Source: Muscardinus avellanarius
Taxonomy: Eukaryota > Chordata > Mammalia > Rodentia > Gliridae
Length of the DNA stretch: 64,000 bases
Direction: 5' to 3'
NCBI GenBank assembly: GCA_963383645.1
Contig: OY726572.1
Location: 28,650,792-28,714,791 of the forward strand
The stretch's first letter is position 1, and the number at the start of each line of letters is the position of its first letter. The position numbers and the translations under genes were made by a program. Shown here piece by piece: positions 46,077 to 58,919 of the stretch. Below the pieces are notes generated by a model. It had not been told where the DNA came from. It ran no database searches and saw only the letters and a list, made by a program, of their open reading frames with translations.

Positions 46077-46965
46077 GTATATATTTAGATAATGGTCCTT
46101 CATCAGATATGTTTTGTAAAAATGTTCTCCAAATGTGTAACCTGTATTTCCTTTTCTTGATAGTGTCTTCCACAGATTAGAAATGTTTATCAATTATTTA
46201 AGGATTATTGCTTCGATATTATATTAAAAGGCCATGATAAATCCCAAGGTCATCTACATTGTCTTTATTCCTATTGCTACAGTCTAAGTCTGTTTTATCT
46301 TCCAACATTCCTATCTTCATTCACCTATAAGATTTTATCAGGAGGTGGAGAACTGGAAGAGGATTAGATTGTTCTCTGCCTAGGTTTTTTCCATGTTGAT
46401 ATCCAATTGTTATAGCATCATTTATTGAGAAAAAACTAACATTTTCTCAATTATCTTGCCCTTTATACCTTGTCATGTATCAGTTGAATATCTTTATGCA
46501 GGTTTATTCATAAATTCTGTATTTTATTCCATTGATCGGTTTATCGATTATTTTATGAATACCATGCTGTCTTGATTACTTGTAGGTTTATACTAAGTCC
46601 TAAAGTTAAGTAATATCAGTCCTTCAAATTTTATTTTTGTTTTTCAACATATCAGTTCTTCTGGGTCTTTGTTCTTTTATGCAAATATTAGAATTAGTTT
46701 GTTGATAGACACAAAATAACCTACTGAGATTTTCTCTGGAGTACATTGAATCCATATATCATATTGGAGAAAACAGATACATTGACCATATCATCATCCT
46801 AGTTTAGAGCACTCCTTCTTCATTTGTATAATCTTCTTTTATATCCTTCATCATCATTTAGTATTTTCCTCATAGAATTATTTTACATATTTTCTTAGAT
46901 TTATACTGAAGTATATTTTGTATGCTACAATAAATGGCATTGTTTTTTAATATAAAATTTCACTT
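46077..46965 (-). mobile_element. old L1 ORF2 fragment
   Basis: Antisense L1 words in order: 'gataatggtccttcatcaga', 'ccatgttgatatccaattg', 'ttccattgatcggttt' and 'taccatgctgtcttgatta'. It is diverged. Confidence 0.8.
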
Positions 46966-47026
46966 GTTCATTACTAATAAAGAGGAGAGTGACTGACTTT
47001 ATATATTAACTTTCTTGTGTGAGTGA

Positions 47027-47030
<4 letters not shown>

Positions 47031-47070
<40 letters not shown>
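47031..47070. repeat. (GT)n microsatellite at SINE tail
   Basis: About 19 GT units adjoining the 3' end of the antisense SINE that follows. Confidence 0.95.
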
Positions 47071-47072
<2 letters not shown>

Positions 47073-47286
47073 CTGTGGATTAAACCTAGGGGCATTCTAC
47101 TTCTGAGATATACCCCCTGCACTGTGTTTTACTCTTTATTTTTATCTACTTATTTATTTTGCTGCACAGGGTCTTGCTAAGTTGTGGATGGCCTCACTAA
47201 GTAGCTGAGGCTAGTCATGAACCTGGATCCTCCTGTCATAGCCTCCCAAGTACTGGAACTACAAACATGAGTCACCACGCCCAGCT
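47071..47286 (-). mobile_element. B1-ID chimeric SINE
   Basis: Antisense ID ('gcattctacttctgag') to B1 ('aacatgagtcaccacgccc'). Confidence 0.88.
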
Positions 47287-47475
47287 TGTACATTAACTTT
47301 CTAACCTACAACTTTAATTGCTTATTAAATCTTGGAGTTTTTGTTGATTTATTTTGTTTTTTCTACATTGATTATCATATCTTCTGCAGTGAAAGTTTAT
47401 ATCTTTTGTTCAATCTATATACCTTTTGCTTCCTTTTCTATCTCACTTCATTAGTTAGCATTTCCAGCATATTCC

Positions 47476-47670
47476 AGGCATGTTGAAGCATATCTGTATT
47501 CCCACTACTTGAGAGGCAGAGACAGGAGGATCACAGGCTCAAAGACAGCCTCTGTAGTTCAGTTTGACTCAGAAGTCTAGCAAGATCCTGATTCAAAACA
47601 AAAAATAAAAAAGACTTGGGGTATAGCCTGTAAGGTAGAATGTCCTGGGACTAAATACCCATTACCACAA
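47476..47670 (+). mobile_element. B1-ID SINE, diverged
   Basis: 'aggcatgttgaagcatatc' start and 'ggggtatagcctgtaagg' ID half. Confidence 0.8.
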
Positions 47671-47689
47671 AAGAGGGGGAGAGAAGAAA

Positions 47690-48480
47690 TATCTTTGCAT
47701 TGTTCTTGATATTTTTATACACTTGTATTAGTGCATTATAGTCTCACATCATAGTACAGTTCATAGTGGTAGTGACATGCGTGTATATAGCACTTGGTGA
47801 GTGTCCCTTGGCTCTCTCTCTACTTCCTTCCCCTTAAAAAATATTGAAATTAGCACTGGTATTCTCACATATGTATATAACGTCAGTAGAAGTATTTTCT
47901 TCATTAATTCTCTCCTGCCAATCTCAAGGACTCCTTTCTGGCTCCACTGGAGTTTCTCCTACATTATCTGAAGTCCCTCTTACATATTAATTATTCCACA
48001 TATGAGAGAAAATATATGACCCTTCACTTTCAGTGACTGGCTAATGTCACTCAACATAAGGTTCTCCAGGTTTATCTGTTTTCCTGAAAATTACAAAATT
48101 TTGTTCTTTTTTTTTGCTGAGTAGAATTCCATTGTGTATATACATCCCATAATTTTGTGCTCCATTCTTCTGTGGATGAACACCTGGGTTCATTCCTTAA
48201 TTTGGCTATTGTGAATTTTGCTGATATAAATATGAACATGCATTTATTACCATAATATTCTTTGGTTCTTTTGAAAAGATACCCAGGAGTGGTATAGCTG
48301 GAATCATATAGTGTGTCTATTCTTAGTTTTCTGAGGAATATTCACAGTGATCTCCATAGCAGTTGTATTAATTTGCAATTTTGCTAACAGTGCAGAAGTA
48401 TTCTATTTCCCCACATTCTTGCCAGCATTTATTGCTGTTTGACTTCTTGATAATTTATATTCTTTTTTTGCATGTAGCCA
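47690..48480 (-). mobile_element. L1 3'UTR and ORF2 end, older
   Basis: Antisense words 'gagtagaattccattgtgt', 'gatacccaggagtggtatag' and 'atctccatagcagttgtat' are in order. A younger L1 lies downstream, and old L1 sequence is seen again at about 49975. Confidence 0.85.
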
Positions 48481-48720
48481 TAATTTTTATTAATGAACCA
48501 CATTCTATAGAATGAGCATTACCTAATATATATTGATTATAATTCTGATGGACTTTGGTTTGGTTGTTAGATGAATGCTACTATGAACATTTCTTCTTGT
48601 ACACATATTTTTTCTCACAAATGCATAAAATTAACCATCTTTATCTATGGGTTCTACATTTATGAATTCAAATTTTATATTATATTTCTATTGTGGTATT
48701 ACTATAATGTAGAAAATATT
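48481..48720. other. AT-rich sequence between L1 pieces
   Basis: Probably old L1 or related sequence by phrases such as 'atgctactatgaacatttc', but I cannot place it firmly. Confidence 0.35.
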
Positions 48721-48724
48721 TAAG

Positions 48725-49890
48725 TTTTTTATTAATTTTTTATTGATGTACTGTATTTATACATCATAATGGGGTAAAAAAAAAACTTGTGTAGGCATAA
48801 ATGCACATATCACCCAGCCAGCCCCCACCCAGTCCCCACCTCATTTTCTCCCCATCCCTCCTTCCCATGCTTGGTTTAGTGGTTGACTTTGATAAGCATA
48901 TACTGGAAAAACGATGGCCTCTTCAACAAATGGTGTTGGCAAAACTGGTTAACCATATGCAGAAAATTGGAAATTAATCCCAATTTATCACCCTGCACAT
49001 GAGTCAATTCAAAATAGATCAAAGACTTGGAAATTAGACCAGATACCTTAAGGCTCCTCAAAGACGGCATAGGTCCAACACTGCAACACATAGACACAGA
49101 TAAAAACTTTCTCAACAAGACCCCAAAGGCACAATAAACCAAAAGGTGAATCAATGCATGGGATTGCATAAAACTGAATAGCTTCTGTTCATCAAATGAA
49201 ACTGTCAAGAACCGCAATCGAGAGCCAACAGAATGGGAAAAGATTTTTGCCACCTACCCCTCCAATAAAGGAATATATAGAATATATAGAGAACTCTGGA
49301 AACTCAACACTAAAAAAACAAATGATCCAATTTAAAAAATGGGCAAGTGAACTAAATAGACACTTCACGAAAGAAGACATTCAAAAGGCCAATAAATACA
49401 TAAAAAATGTTCAACATCACTGGCAATCAGAGAGATGCAAATCAAAACTACCCTGAGATTTCACCTAACTCCAAATAGAATGGCAATCATTCAAAACACA
49501 AGCAACAACAAATGATGGTGAGGATGTGGAGAAGTGGGAACTCTAAAACATTGTTGGTGGGATTGCAAATTAGTGTAACCACTTTTGAAAACAGTATGGA
49601 GAATCCTCAGAAAAATGGGAACAAATCTACCATTTGATCCAGCAATACCACTTCTGGGTATCTACCCAAAAGAAAGGAAACCAAACTACCAAACTAATGC
49701 ATGTGTATCTATGTTCATAGCTGTACAATTCACCATAGCCAAACTATGGAACCAGACATGATGTCCATCAACAGATGAATGGATTAAAAAACTGTGGGAT
49801 ATGTGCACAATGGAATTTTACTCAGCCATAAAAAAATACAATTGCGGTATTTTCAGGAAAATGGATGGATCATGAGGACATTATGCTAAC
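48725..49890 (-). mobile_element. L1 insertion with 5' inversion (twin priming)
   Basis: 48725-48897 is the L1 3'UTR on the minus strand. From about 48902 to 49890 the L1 ORF2 3' part reads on the plus strand ('gcaaatcaaaactaccctga', 'tctgggtatctacccaaaag', 'gatgtccatcaacagatgaa'). Opposite orientation of adjoining L1 parts is the mark of twin priming. The ORF2 part is fairly well preserved but has no long intact frame. Confidence 0.8.
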
Positions 49891-49974
49891 TGTGGGGATG
49901 GGAGGTGGGGAGAGGGAAAAGCTTTAAAGCGCATGATGTACTTATTCACATCGAAGATAATTGATGAATATCTA

Positions 49975-50420
49975 ATTGGAGTTAGATGGAATCTCAGTAT
50001 AGTTTTGATTTGCATCTCCCTGATTGCTAAGGATATTGAACATTGTTTCATATATTTATAATCCATTATAATGTTAGCTATAGTTACTTTATAGATATTC
50101 TTCATGAGCTTGTAGAAGTTCTCTTTCAAGTTTTCTGAGCATTTATTTTTAAAAATCAAGAAAGAGTCTGAGATTTTTGTAAAATTTGTTTTAAGCATCT
50201 ATTAATATGATATTATAATCTTTTATTTAGCCCTTTAATAAGATTGATTATATTGATTGATTTTTTAATGTTGAACTAGCCTTGTTTACTGGCATAAATT
50301 CCACTTAGTCAGAAATTTTGTTTTAGAAGTCTTCATTAATTTTTCTTGGCTTCTTAGCTATTTGTTTCTAATTTTTAATATAATGATACTCCTAGAATTA
50401 CAATATACCTCTATATATTC
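49975..50420 (-). mobile_element. older L1 resumed
   Basis: 'agttagatggaatctcagta' and 'ttgatttgcatctccctgat' are antisense ORF2 words that would follow on from the older L1 at 47690-48480. Confidence 0.65.
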
Positions 50421-50424
50421 TTAA

Positions 50425-51420
50425 TTTTTCATGGCCCATTTGTTGTTAACAATGTATCATCTTATGTTAAACATACCATCGTCCCCAATTTTTGTCATGA
50501 TCCTAATCTTTACAGAACCATAGAATTTATATTCAGAGGCAGCTACTATTCATTCTCCTGTCCATGTCTCCCATCCACTTATCCTGAAAAGAAACAATAA
50601 ATTTTTTGAATTAAGTGAAGCCTATTGTTTCCTTAATGACAAAAGTGTAGTGCCAGATAAATTTAAAAAGTAATTTCAGGAGAACATTTTAGCAGAATAT
50701 AACAAAGCCTTTCATTTCTGCTTCATGTTGTAGATAATTGAATGCTATACTTCATAATGAACTAATGGTATTTGTCAGACAAAATGATAATATTTTGCAC
50801 TTACACAGTATCTTTCTCCTAATGAGCTCAATAATGATTCTGTGGTATTTTTCCTTGCAATAATTTGAAAACATTTACATGGGTAATATCTTTTCATGCA
50901 AATTTTTCCTATTGATGAGAATATGAATAGTATCAAAGGTAAGATGAAAAGTGTGTTTTTCAATTAGACTCACAGATAACAGGAGCCAAGCTGTTACAAA
51001 TTGTTGAAGATAATCAGGATAGCTCAGTTTTACTATCTGAAAAGGGCAAGGCTCTAAGAAAAAAATTTTAAAAAGAGGATTATATAAAACTGTTCCTAAG
51101 AGTAACAATATAGGTAATTTTGTTACTTATAAGGATGTAAAGTGTTTAATATAAAATATTTTAACAGTGATTTCTGTGAACCATTTAACTATGTATTGTT
51201 TATTTTTATGTAAATTGCTATTATATTTTGACCAGCAAACATCTTTCTTTGAATGACTAGACACAAAATTATTCCTTACATATGAATACTAAATTTTTCT
51301 ATATACAGATTTAATGAGTAGAATATACATTTTATTTTTTATTTTTTAAATTATTTTATCAGTGCATTACCATTATACATCATAGTGAGGCCCACTGTGA
51401 TAAAAACATATGTGGATATA
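50425..51420. other. AT-rich sequence, nothing recognised
   Basis: No feature supported. Confidence 0.45.
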
Positions 51421-51671
51421 ATAGCTAATTTATTTTATTTAATTATTTTTTTTTTGTGGTACTGGGGGTGGAACCCAAGGGCTTTCTACCCCTGGGCTAT
51501 ACTTCTAGACCTTTTATATATTTTATTTGGAAAGAGGGTCTCACTAAGTTGCTGAGAGCCTCACTAAGTAACTGAGGCTGGCATCGAACTTGTGCGATCT
51601 TCCTGTCTGAGCCTCCCAAGAGTGGAGATTACAAGTGTGCACCACCACACGTGGCATAGCTGATGTATTTT
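51421..51671 (-). mobile_element. B1-ID SINE with TSD
   Basis: The body is 51455-51655. ATAGCTAATTTATTTT (51421-51436) and ATAGCTGATGTATTTT (51656-51671) are the target duplication, now two bases apart. Its sequence is intermediate between the older and younger subfamilies. Confidence 0.9.
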
Positions 51672-51991
51672 TTAAAAATATATTCAAACAATTTCTAGTA
51701 CTGAGTATTTTCATAGTGTTTTGGTAATTTATTTTTTTTATTTTTAAAAGCTGCTAGTAACTACTAAATCCTTTGGAAAAAAACACACAGACAAGTCATT
51801 TATATTTATAGACTATTATAAATTGTTTTATAAAGGAACATAATAAATGAATATTTTGGCTATTAGATTTGTAACCTTAAGTTTGCTGCTTAAACATTAC
51901 TACACTGTTTTTTACTTCTAAAATGGCAACAATTACACTATTATTGTCTTCCTAAAGGAATACAAAATTGAACATCAATTATTAACAAAAA

Positions 51992-52180
51992 AGTTGGGCA
52001 TGGTGGCACATGCTTGTAATCCCAGTATTTAAAAGACTATGGCAGTAGGATCACAGGTTTGCAGCGAGCCTCAACCAGCTTAATGAAGAACTCCACAATA
52101 TAATGAGACCCTGTTTCAAAATAAAAAAATAAAATAGGACTGGGAGTACAACTCAGAGGCAGAATGATCCTGGGTTCAAT
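51992..52180 (+). mobile_element. B1-ID chimeric SINE
   Basis: From 'agttgggcatggtggcac' to 'ctgggttcaatcc', followed by a short TA tract that separates it from the next SINE. Confidence 0.88.
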
Positions 52181-52198
52181 CCATATATATATATATAT

Positions 52199-52384
52199 TT
52201 GGTGGTACTGGGGTTCCTGGAAACCCTTCTACCTCCGGGCTACACTCCCAGACCAATTTTTTATACTTTCTTATTTGGAAACAGAGTCTTAAGCCAGAGC
52301 TCGCGGCTGGCTTCAAACCTGTGTGATCCTCCTGTCTCTGACTCCCGAACGCAGGGATTACAAGCATGCACCACCATCGCCGGC
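52199..52384 (-). mobile_element. young-type B1-ID SINE
   Basis: 'ggggttcctggaaaccctt' and 'cctccgggctacactccc' are the subfamily words. It is nearly consensus. Confidence 0.92.
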
Positions 52385-52492
52385 TTAATATATTATATTA
52401 TACATTTTATATAGTAATATATACTGTGTTAATTAGTATATATTATAATTATACTAATTATATAATTGTAACATAATTATTATATGTATATA

Positions 52493-52521
<29 letters not shown>
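52385..52521. repeat. AT-only palindromic stretch with (TA)n
   Basis: Almost entirely A and T, with inverted repeats such as 'tagtatatattataat' against 'attatactaattat', ending in a TA tract. Confidence 0.8.
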
Positions 52522-52523
<2 letters not shown>

Positions 52524-52539
52524 CTTTTAGACTGGATAA

Positions 52540-53262
52540 TCTCCCTTAGTATAATACTCCTGACTTTTATCTATTTTCCTGAAAATGGCATGACTTTGTT
52601 CTTTTTTTTATGGTGGTACTGGGGTTCCTGGAAACCCTTCTACCTCCGGGCTACACTCCCAGACCTATTTTTATACTTTTTTATTTGGAAACAGGGTCTC
52701 TTAAACCAGAGAGGCTGGCTTCGAACCTGCGTGATCCTCCTGTCTCTGCCTCCCAAGCGCGGGGATTACAAGCGTGCGCCACCACGCCCGGCATGAGTTT
52801 GTTCTTTATGGCTGAGTAGAATTCCACTGTGTACAAATACCATAGTTTTGTGAACCATTCATTTCTGGATGTTCACCTAGGTTGGTTCCATAATTTGACT
52901 ACTGTGAATTGTGCTGCTATGAACATGGAAACAAACAGTTGTATGCTTTATATGTGGAACACAGATAGAAATTCTGAAATGAGGGGAACATCAGGCAGAA
53001 GAGCAAAGACTACAATAGAGTTGTAGAGGAGGTTTCGGGGGAGGAGAAAGGGGACAGAGACATACAGAAGTAACAGTTGAAATAATACTACATACCCATA
53101 CAAAATATCAATTCCAATCTCAAAGACATATATGGGCAGAGGGAGGGCAGGGGCGTGGGAGCTGCTGGGAAGTGCTCAAAGAGTTGTGGGGATGTATGTT
53201 TCCATCACTTTATACCCCAATAAGATGTATAATTATAAAGCACCAAATAAAAATATAAGAAA
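52540..53262 (+). mobile_element. L1 insertion with 5' inversion, carrying a SINE
   Basis: 52540-52945 reads as ORF2 end on the minus strand ('gctgagtagaattccactgt', 'actgtgaattgtgctgctat'). 52946-53262 reads as L1 3'UTR on the plus strand with a G-rich run and an 'aaagcaccaaataaaa' end. The SINE at 52609-52791 was inserted later. Confidence 0.75.
52609..52791 (-). mobile_element. young-type B1-ID SINE with TSD
   Basis: Nearly consensus with intact CpGs. CATGACTTTGTTCTTT (52589-52604) and CATGAGTTTGTTCTTT (52792-52807) flank it, so it entered the L1. Confidence 0.95.
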
Positions 53263-53317
53263 ATTTGAACATATGACACTCATAATCAATGAATTATTAA
53301 TAATATTAAACACATAT

Positions 53318-53737
53318 ATAGTACCGAGGATTGAACTCAGTGGCATTCTGCCTCTGAGTTATATCCCAAGCCCTATATTTATTTATTTATTTACTTACTT
53401 ATTTACTTATTTATTTTGGTGGTACTGGGGTTCCTGGAAACCCTCCTCCCTCCGGGCTACACTCCCAGACCTACTTTATATTATTTTTATTTGGAAACAG
53501 TGTCTCTTAAGCCACAGAGGCTGACTTCAAACCTGTGTGATCCTCCTGCCTGTGCCTCCCAAGCACGGGGATTACAAGCGTGTGCCACCACGCCAGGCTT
53601 TTTATTTTTATTTTTGAAACAGGATCTCACTAAAAGGGCCTCACTCAGTTGCTGAGGCTGGCCACAAACCTTCAATCCTCCTGTTTTAGACTCCCAGGCC
53701 CTGGGATGACAGGTGTGTGCCACCATGTCCACCTTAG
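53318..53737 (-). mobile_element. older B1-ID SINE, split by a younger SINE
   Basis: The ID half is at 53318-53375 and the B1 half at about 53602-53737. The insertion at 53416-53599 separates them, with a (TTTA)-type tract at about 53376-53415. Confidence 0.85.
53416..53599 (-). mobile_element. young-type B1-ID SINE inside another SINE
   Basis: Subfamily words in antisense, nearly consensus. Its host SINE is clearly older. Confidence 0.93.
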
Positions 53738-53739
53738 TT

Positions 53740-55130
53740 AAATGTTTTGATTTGTAACAGAACTTGCTTTTCCACTGGGTGAGCATCATTTGAACCAATG
53801 TGAATTTCTAAGTTTTTAAAATCTGTGGTAATATATAGAACTAATATTTAGGTTATAAGAGAAAAACATACAGTATTAGTGTAGCTCAACCGCTAGTATT
53901 TAAGGTCACATAGTAACCTTCAAATGTTTGCTATCCTGCTGATTTTGTTTTGAATTATTAAGTAAAATCCAGTCCCATGTTGTTTCTCAGGCTTCAGCAG
54001 TTAATCTGACTGTCAGCTGCCTATTTTGGTAAAAATTGCTACAAACTTGGATTAAATACCACAGCACATCCTAAAAATATGTCAAAGTACATAGAAAAAT
54101 AGCATTGCTAATAGAACTGTAAAAAAGTTCAAATCGCAGCAAAACATGCCTAACAGAATATAACACTGGATCAACATGAAAGAGTGTAATATGAGAATTG
54201 ATTAATATTTTTCTTGAGCTGGAATAATAAAGGGCTCTCAGTTTCCTCCTTATTCTTGCATTCTTGAACCTTTGTTGGCAGTCTAGGCAAGATGCCACTG
54301 CTTCCATTTAAAAAACACAATGTATACGAAGGAATTAGCATGAATTTTGTGTACTTCAAGAGAATGACCACTAAGAGTTAGAGAAGGAAAGAAGGAGTGA
54401 GAAGAGGAAAAATAGAAAAGGAGGTGGACAGTGCAGCAACATGAAAGGCTGAAGGCAGATAATGAATACCCATGTGAAAGTAGTCCATCTTTACACTCAA
54501 GGAAATTAAAGAGGATTAAATAATTTATAACAACAATAACAAAAGCCATAATCCAGAACATAAAAAATTTGAGGTGGACCAGCTCAGAAAAGAAAATAAT
54601 AAACAATCCATTACATTTTCTCATTTGTATGTACCTTAGATTATCTTTGGCCTGTGTTAATGTTGCTCGTATATAAGAACATCTGTATCTGCATATTCTA
54701 CATGATAACTAATTGCTTGCTAACACAGCATGAAAAATGTCTGAATACTCATAGTCATGTACTACGTGACTGCTGAGGTAAAGGGATAGTCATTTCCAAT
54801 GAGCCATGCACAAGTATATAAGCTGTAGTTTGATAATCGTTTTAGGATGTTTCATTGTATGGGTGATTAAATAGTTCCTTCTTATTTCTGAGGAACCCAG
54901 GTACTTAGAACACATTACAAAAAAAAAAAATCTAAAAGTCAAAGATTACTTAGTCCTAGGAATTTGGTACTAAGAAAAGTTAACATGCTTAACCCGTTGA
55001 AATTCTTTTTCTTGACTCAAATTCAGCTAATGTTTGTTATAGGATGGCTTATAGAAAAAGAAGAAAAGTGTAGGGCCATAGATGGCTAGAGAGAAAAATG
55101 AGGACAGATATGAATTCAGAAAAAAGATTA
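53740..55130. other. AT-rich sequence, nothing recognised
   Basis: The minus-strand frames at 54071-54624 overlap one another in different frames and show no domain. Confidence 0.4.
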
Positions 55131-55140
55131 CATATGTTAA

Positions 55141-55233
<93 letters not shown>

Positions 55234-55434
55234 TACTGGGGGTGGAACCCAGAGGCTTTCTACCTCCAGGTTATACTACCAGACCTATTTTTGGAAACAG
55301 GGTCTCACTAAGTTACTGAGAGCCTCACTAAGTAGCTGAGGCTAGCTTCGAACACATGTGATTCTCCTGTCTCAGCCTCCCAAGTGCGGGGATTGCAAGC
55401 GTGCACCACCACTCCCGGCTCATATGTAAAATAT
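55131..55434 (-). mobile_element. B1-ID SINE with TA/GT tail and TSD
   Basis: The body is 55231-55420. CATATGTTAAATAT (55131-55144) and CATATGTAAAATAT (55421-55434) flank both the SINE and the (TA)n(GT)n tract, so that tract lies in the place of the A-rich tail. Confidence 0.9.
55145..55231. repeat. (TA)n(GT)n microsatellite
   Basis: Two TA tracts followed by about 20 GT units, within the SINE target duplication. Confidence 0.95.
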
Positions 55435-55559
55435 TTATATGAATCATCAGAAGTAGAAAAGGATGACATGGTAAAAGTTATAATGAAACAATTCAAGCAA
55501 AGATAGTCAGAGAAACAGAAGGGCATGGAAATAACTGTTTCTTGAAGAGAGCCACTGAG

Positions 55560-55925
55560 GAAACGGGAGTGATGTGTATAGGATTGTTTCCCCCAGATCC
55601 GGATGCTAAAGCCATAATGACCAATATGACTACATTTGGCCTTTAAAGAAGTAATGAAGTTAAATTAAGTCATACATAATTCAATAAGATTGGTGACCTT
55701 ATAAGAAAAAGAAGAGACACCAGGATTGCAGGGACGCATAGCAAAGGTCATGGAGGGCACAGCAAGAAACTGCCCATCTGCAGGCCTAGGAGAAAGATTT
55801 GTGGAAAAACCAACTCTGCTGACACTCTTATCTTAAACCCCAGTCTCCAGAACTATTGAAAAATAAATTTCTGTTGTTTTAACCACCCAGCCCATTGCAC
55901 TTTGTTATGACAGCTCTAAAAGATT
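55560..55925 (+). mobile_element. MaLR/ERV3-type LTR fragment
   Basis: 'gaccttataagaaaaagaag', 'aaaccaactctgctgacac' and 'aataaatttctgttgtttt' with 'accacccagcccat' follow the order of old mammalian LTRs of this class. The ends are not defined. Confidence 0.6.
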
Positions 55926-56033
55926 CAGGGAGGAAAGAAGTGATAGTGCTGAGTCCTCTATCCTCATTTTCCTTATTGTTTCTATCTCCTTCCAGTTCTC
56001 AGGACCAGTGCCTTTATTTAGAAATTATCTTCT

Positions 56034-56211
56034 AGCTGGGCATGGTGGCCTATAATCCTAGCACTCGGAAGGCTGAGACAAGAGGGTAGCAGATTTGATG
56101 CCAGCCTCTGTGCCTCAGTGACTTACTGTGATCCTGTTCTCCCCCAAAGATATTTAGGGTGAGGATGTAGCAGAGGGGTAAGACATCTCTGAGTTCAATC
56201 CCAGTTCCACA
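56034..56211 (+). mobile_element. B1-ID SINE, diverged
   Basis: 'tagctgggcatggtggcc' start and 'gagttcaatcccagttcc' end. Confidence 0.85.
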
Positions 56212-56214
56212 AAA

Positions 56215-56877
56215 TAAAGTAAAATAAAAAATAATCATCTCTGTCATCTTGCTATTGCATTTGTCCCTACTTAAATGTTCTTCTTATGCTTACTTCTGTC
56301 TGCATCCTTCTATTTATTTTTTACCCCAGGAGCAAAAGATTTCTGAGAGTCATAAATACAATCACATAGTTCCTAATTTAAAAATCCTGCAGCAATTTCC
56401 ATGGTCTATGAAGTCAAGTTCAAATTTTTAATTCTACTATGAAAATCCTTTGATTTTTCTCTCTTTTATTTCCAAGCAGCACAGTATTTCTCAGTTATTC
56501 TGACATATTCTATGAGTCAAGATTCATTCAGCAAGGCAATAACACTAGGAAGACATGTTTATAAATCCCTGGCAGGATTTTTTCTGTACGTTTTTCTCTA
56601 TACAATTTTCTCTCTACTTTTTATGCTTTGTGCTATGTCCCATCCTGAACTCTATCAGGTCAGTTTATTATACTTTTGTATGTTTGTAATTTTGTTTAAA
56701 AACTTGGCTTCTTTGTTTTGCCTTATTTTTTATGTATTTATTTGTGTGTGTATTTATTTACTGATGTATTTTTCAAAGTTGGTAACTTCAACATATGAAA
56801 GAAGAATTTCCAAAGATGTTTCTATACAAATTATTTGCTTCAATAACATTTATTCAAATATTGCTTACTATTTCAAG

Positions 56878-56914
<37 letters not shown>

Positions 56915-58590
56915 CGCTTATGTATGTGTATATGTGTGCATGTGTGATATAATGTGGACCCTGGGGACGAGCAGCTCAGGTGGTACTGGCCATTGAGCCT
57001 GGGATGATACCAAAGTTAAGAGGAGATTTTTCCCAAAAGCAATGAGAAGTAATGATACAGATTAAAGTCTAAGGTAACATAATAAGATTGATTTATTGAA
57101 TCTATGACTTTGATGTGTGTATGTCTATGAGGCCATCTCTATGTTTATCATAATGAAACATGGATTAAAAAATGGAGAGATACAATTAAAGAGATTTAGT
57201 TATTTAACATTCTTCATGTTCCTGCTATATGTTTGGCAATGTACGGTGCGCTAGCAAAATATAGAAGATCATCACATTTGTCCAAAAGAGCTCAAAGTCT
57301 AATTGGGAGTCAAGCAGATGTGTAATACATTCTGTGAAATTACAATGGAATGTTATTTGGGGATGGAATTATAGCTCCTTCCAAACTGGAAATCTCAAAA
57401 TTATAGGAATCATCTTTCTTCTTTATTTTTTAAGATGATCCCAGGAATTTGGGATAATCCACAAGGAAAGGATGATACAATGAAATGAAATGCTCAGGAT
57501 GTCTCTGAGATCTTCCTTCTAAGCAAGCCTCTTTGGTCTGTATATTTATTTTTTCCTAAATTCTTTTCATTAACTTTTCCTCCTCATACCCATATATACT
57601 CAACTTTATGAACTGCTTTTGCTCCTGGGCAGTCCATTGCACAACCTTCAGCTCCTGACAACCCAGATGTACATGCAGACCATCTTTCAGTTTGGAGAAT
57701 AAAAATTAAATAATGATACCAGCTTGAGAGTTGTTCCATTTGATAGTTAAAGAAATAACACTCAATTGGTCACTGATATTTTAAAGTTTTTAAAATGTCA
57801 AAGCAAAAGGCTAATAATGAAAACATATTACAATATTAAAAGCAATTAAGTTCAAGCAGAGCAATTAAAATCACACATGCACACATGCATGTGCACACAC
57901 AAGCATATATACATAATGCATACGGATATTATAGAAGATAGTAAAGAGAAATGCAAACTTTTTTACTTCATAAAATTCCTAGTCTTCATTAATGCAAATG
58001 AGGCCTGCAATAATAAAAATGTTTTAATAGGAAATAAGATTTTGTGCATTATATAAATGAGACTGCAGAAAGGATTGCAATATTCTTGTAGATTTAATTT
58101 CGAATGTTCTTCATTTCAAAGTACTATGTAATAGGTTCACATTATTACCTATTTCTATTGTTTTTATGCCTTTCTGAAGCAAAAGGAGACTTTTCTGTAT
58201 TCATTTTAACTTGAGGAGAAACTAATATTGATATTGTATTTTCTAAATTTCAGTTACTCTTGGGGCATTCATGAAAACAAGGCTAAACTAAATCCAGGTT
58301 TTGTGTGTGTGTATACTTTAAGAAAATCCAAACAAAACATGAGCAAAGAAGAAATCTCAAGAGCAAATACAAACTATTTGAATTAAGTAAACATCAAAAT
58401 ATAGCCTATTAATCTTTGTTGGATAAAGTGGAAGTAAATGCTAAGGGAAGACTAATAATATTGAAGAAATTAATTAGAAGAAAGAAAGATATAAAATTAA
58501 TCACTTGCATATCCATCTTAGAAAACTACAGAAAAGGTGTAATTAAGCCTAAAGCAAAAAGAAAATTATAACAAAAATTAGATATAAAAT
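56215..58590. other. AT-rich sequence with one GT tract
   Basis: Apart from (GT)n at 56879-56911 I recognise nothing. The 146-codon frame at 56512-56952 ends in that tract and has no domain. Confidence 0.4.
56879..56911. repeat. (GT)n microsatellite
   Basis: About 16 GT units. Confidence 0.95.
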
Positions 58591-58591
58591 T

Positions 58592-58833
58592 TAAAGCAGG
58601 AATATTTTAAAATTTTATATTTTTGATACTAGGGATTGAACCTAGGAGCATTTCCCCCCCTAGCTACAGCTACAGCACTATTTTATTTTCTATTTGGTAA
58701 GAATATCTTGCTAAGTTGCTGAAAGCCTCACTGAATTGCTGATGTTGGCTTTGAATCTGCAGATACTTTTGTCTCAGCCATCCAAGAACTGGGATTGCAA
58801 GCAGGTGATATCACACTTGACTCTAAAGCAGGA
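58592..58833 (-). mobile_element. B1-ID SINE with TSD
   Basis: The body is about 58602-58823. TAAAGCAGGA at 58592-58601 and 58824-58833 is the target duplication. Confidence 0.88.
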
Positions 58834-58919
58834 AAGTAATAGAAAGTAAAATCAAATGCTGGGTCCTTAAAAACATCAGTAAAATGAATAAACTTTAAGG
58901 CAGACTAACCAAAAAATGT

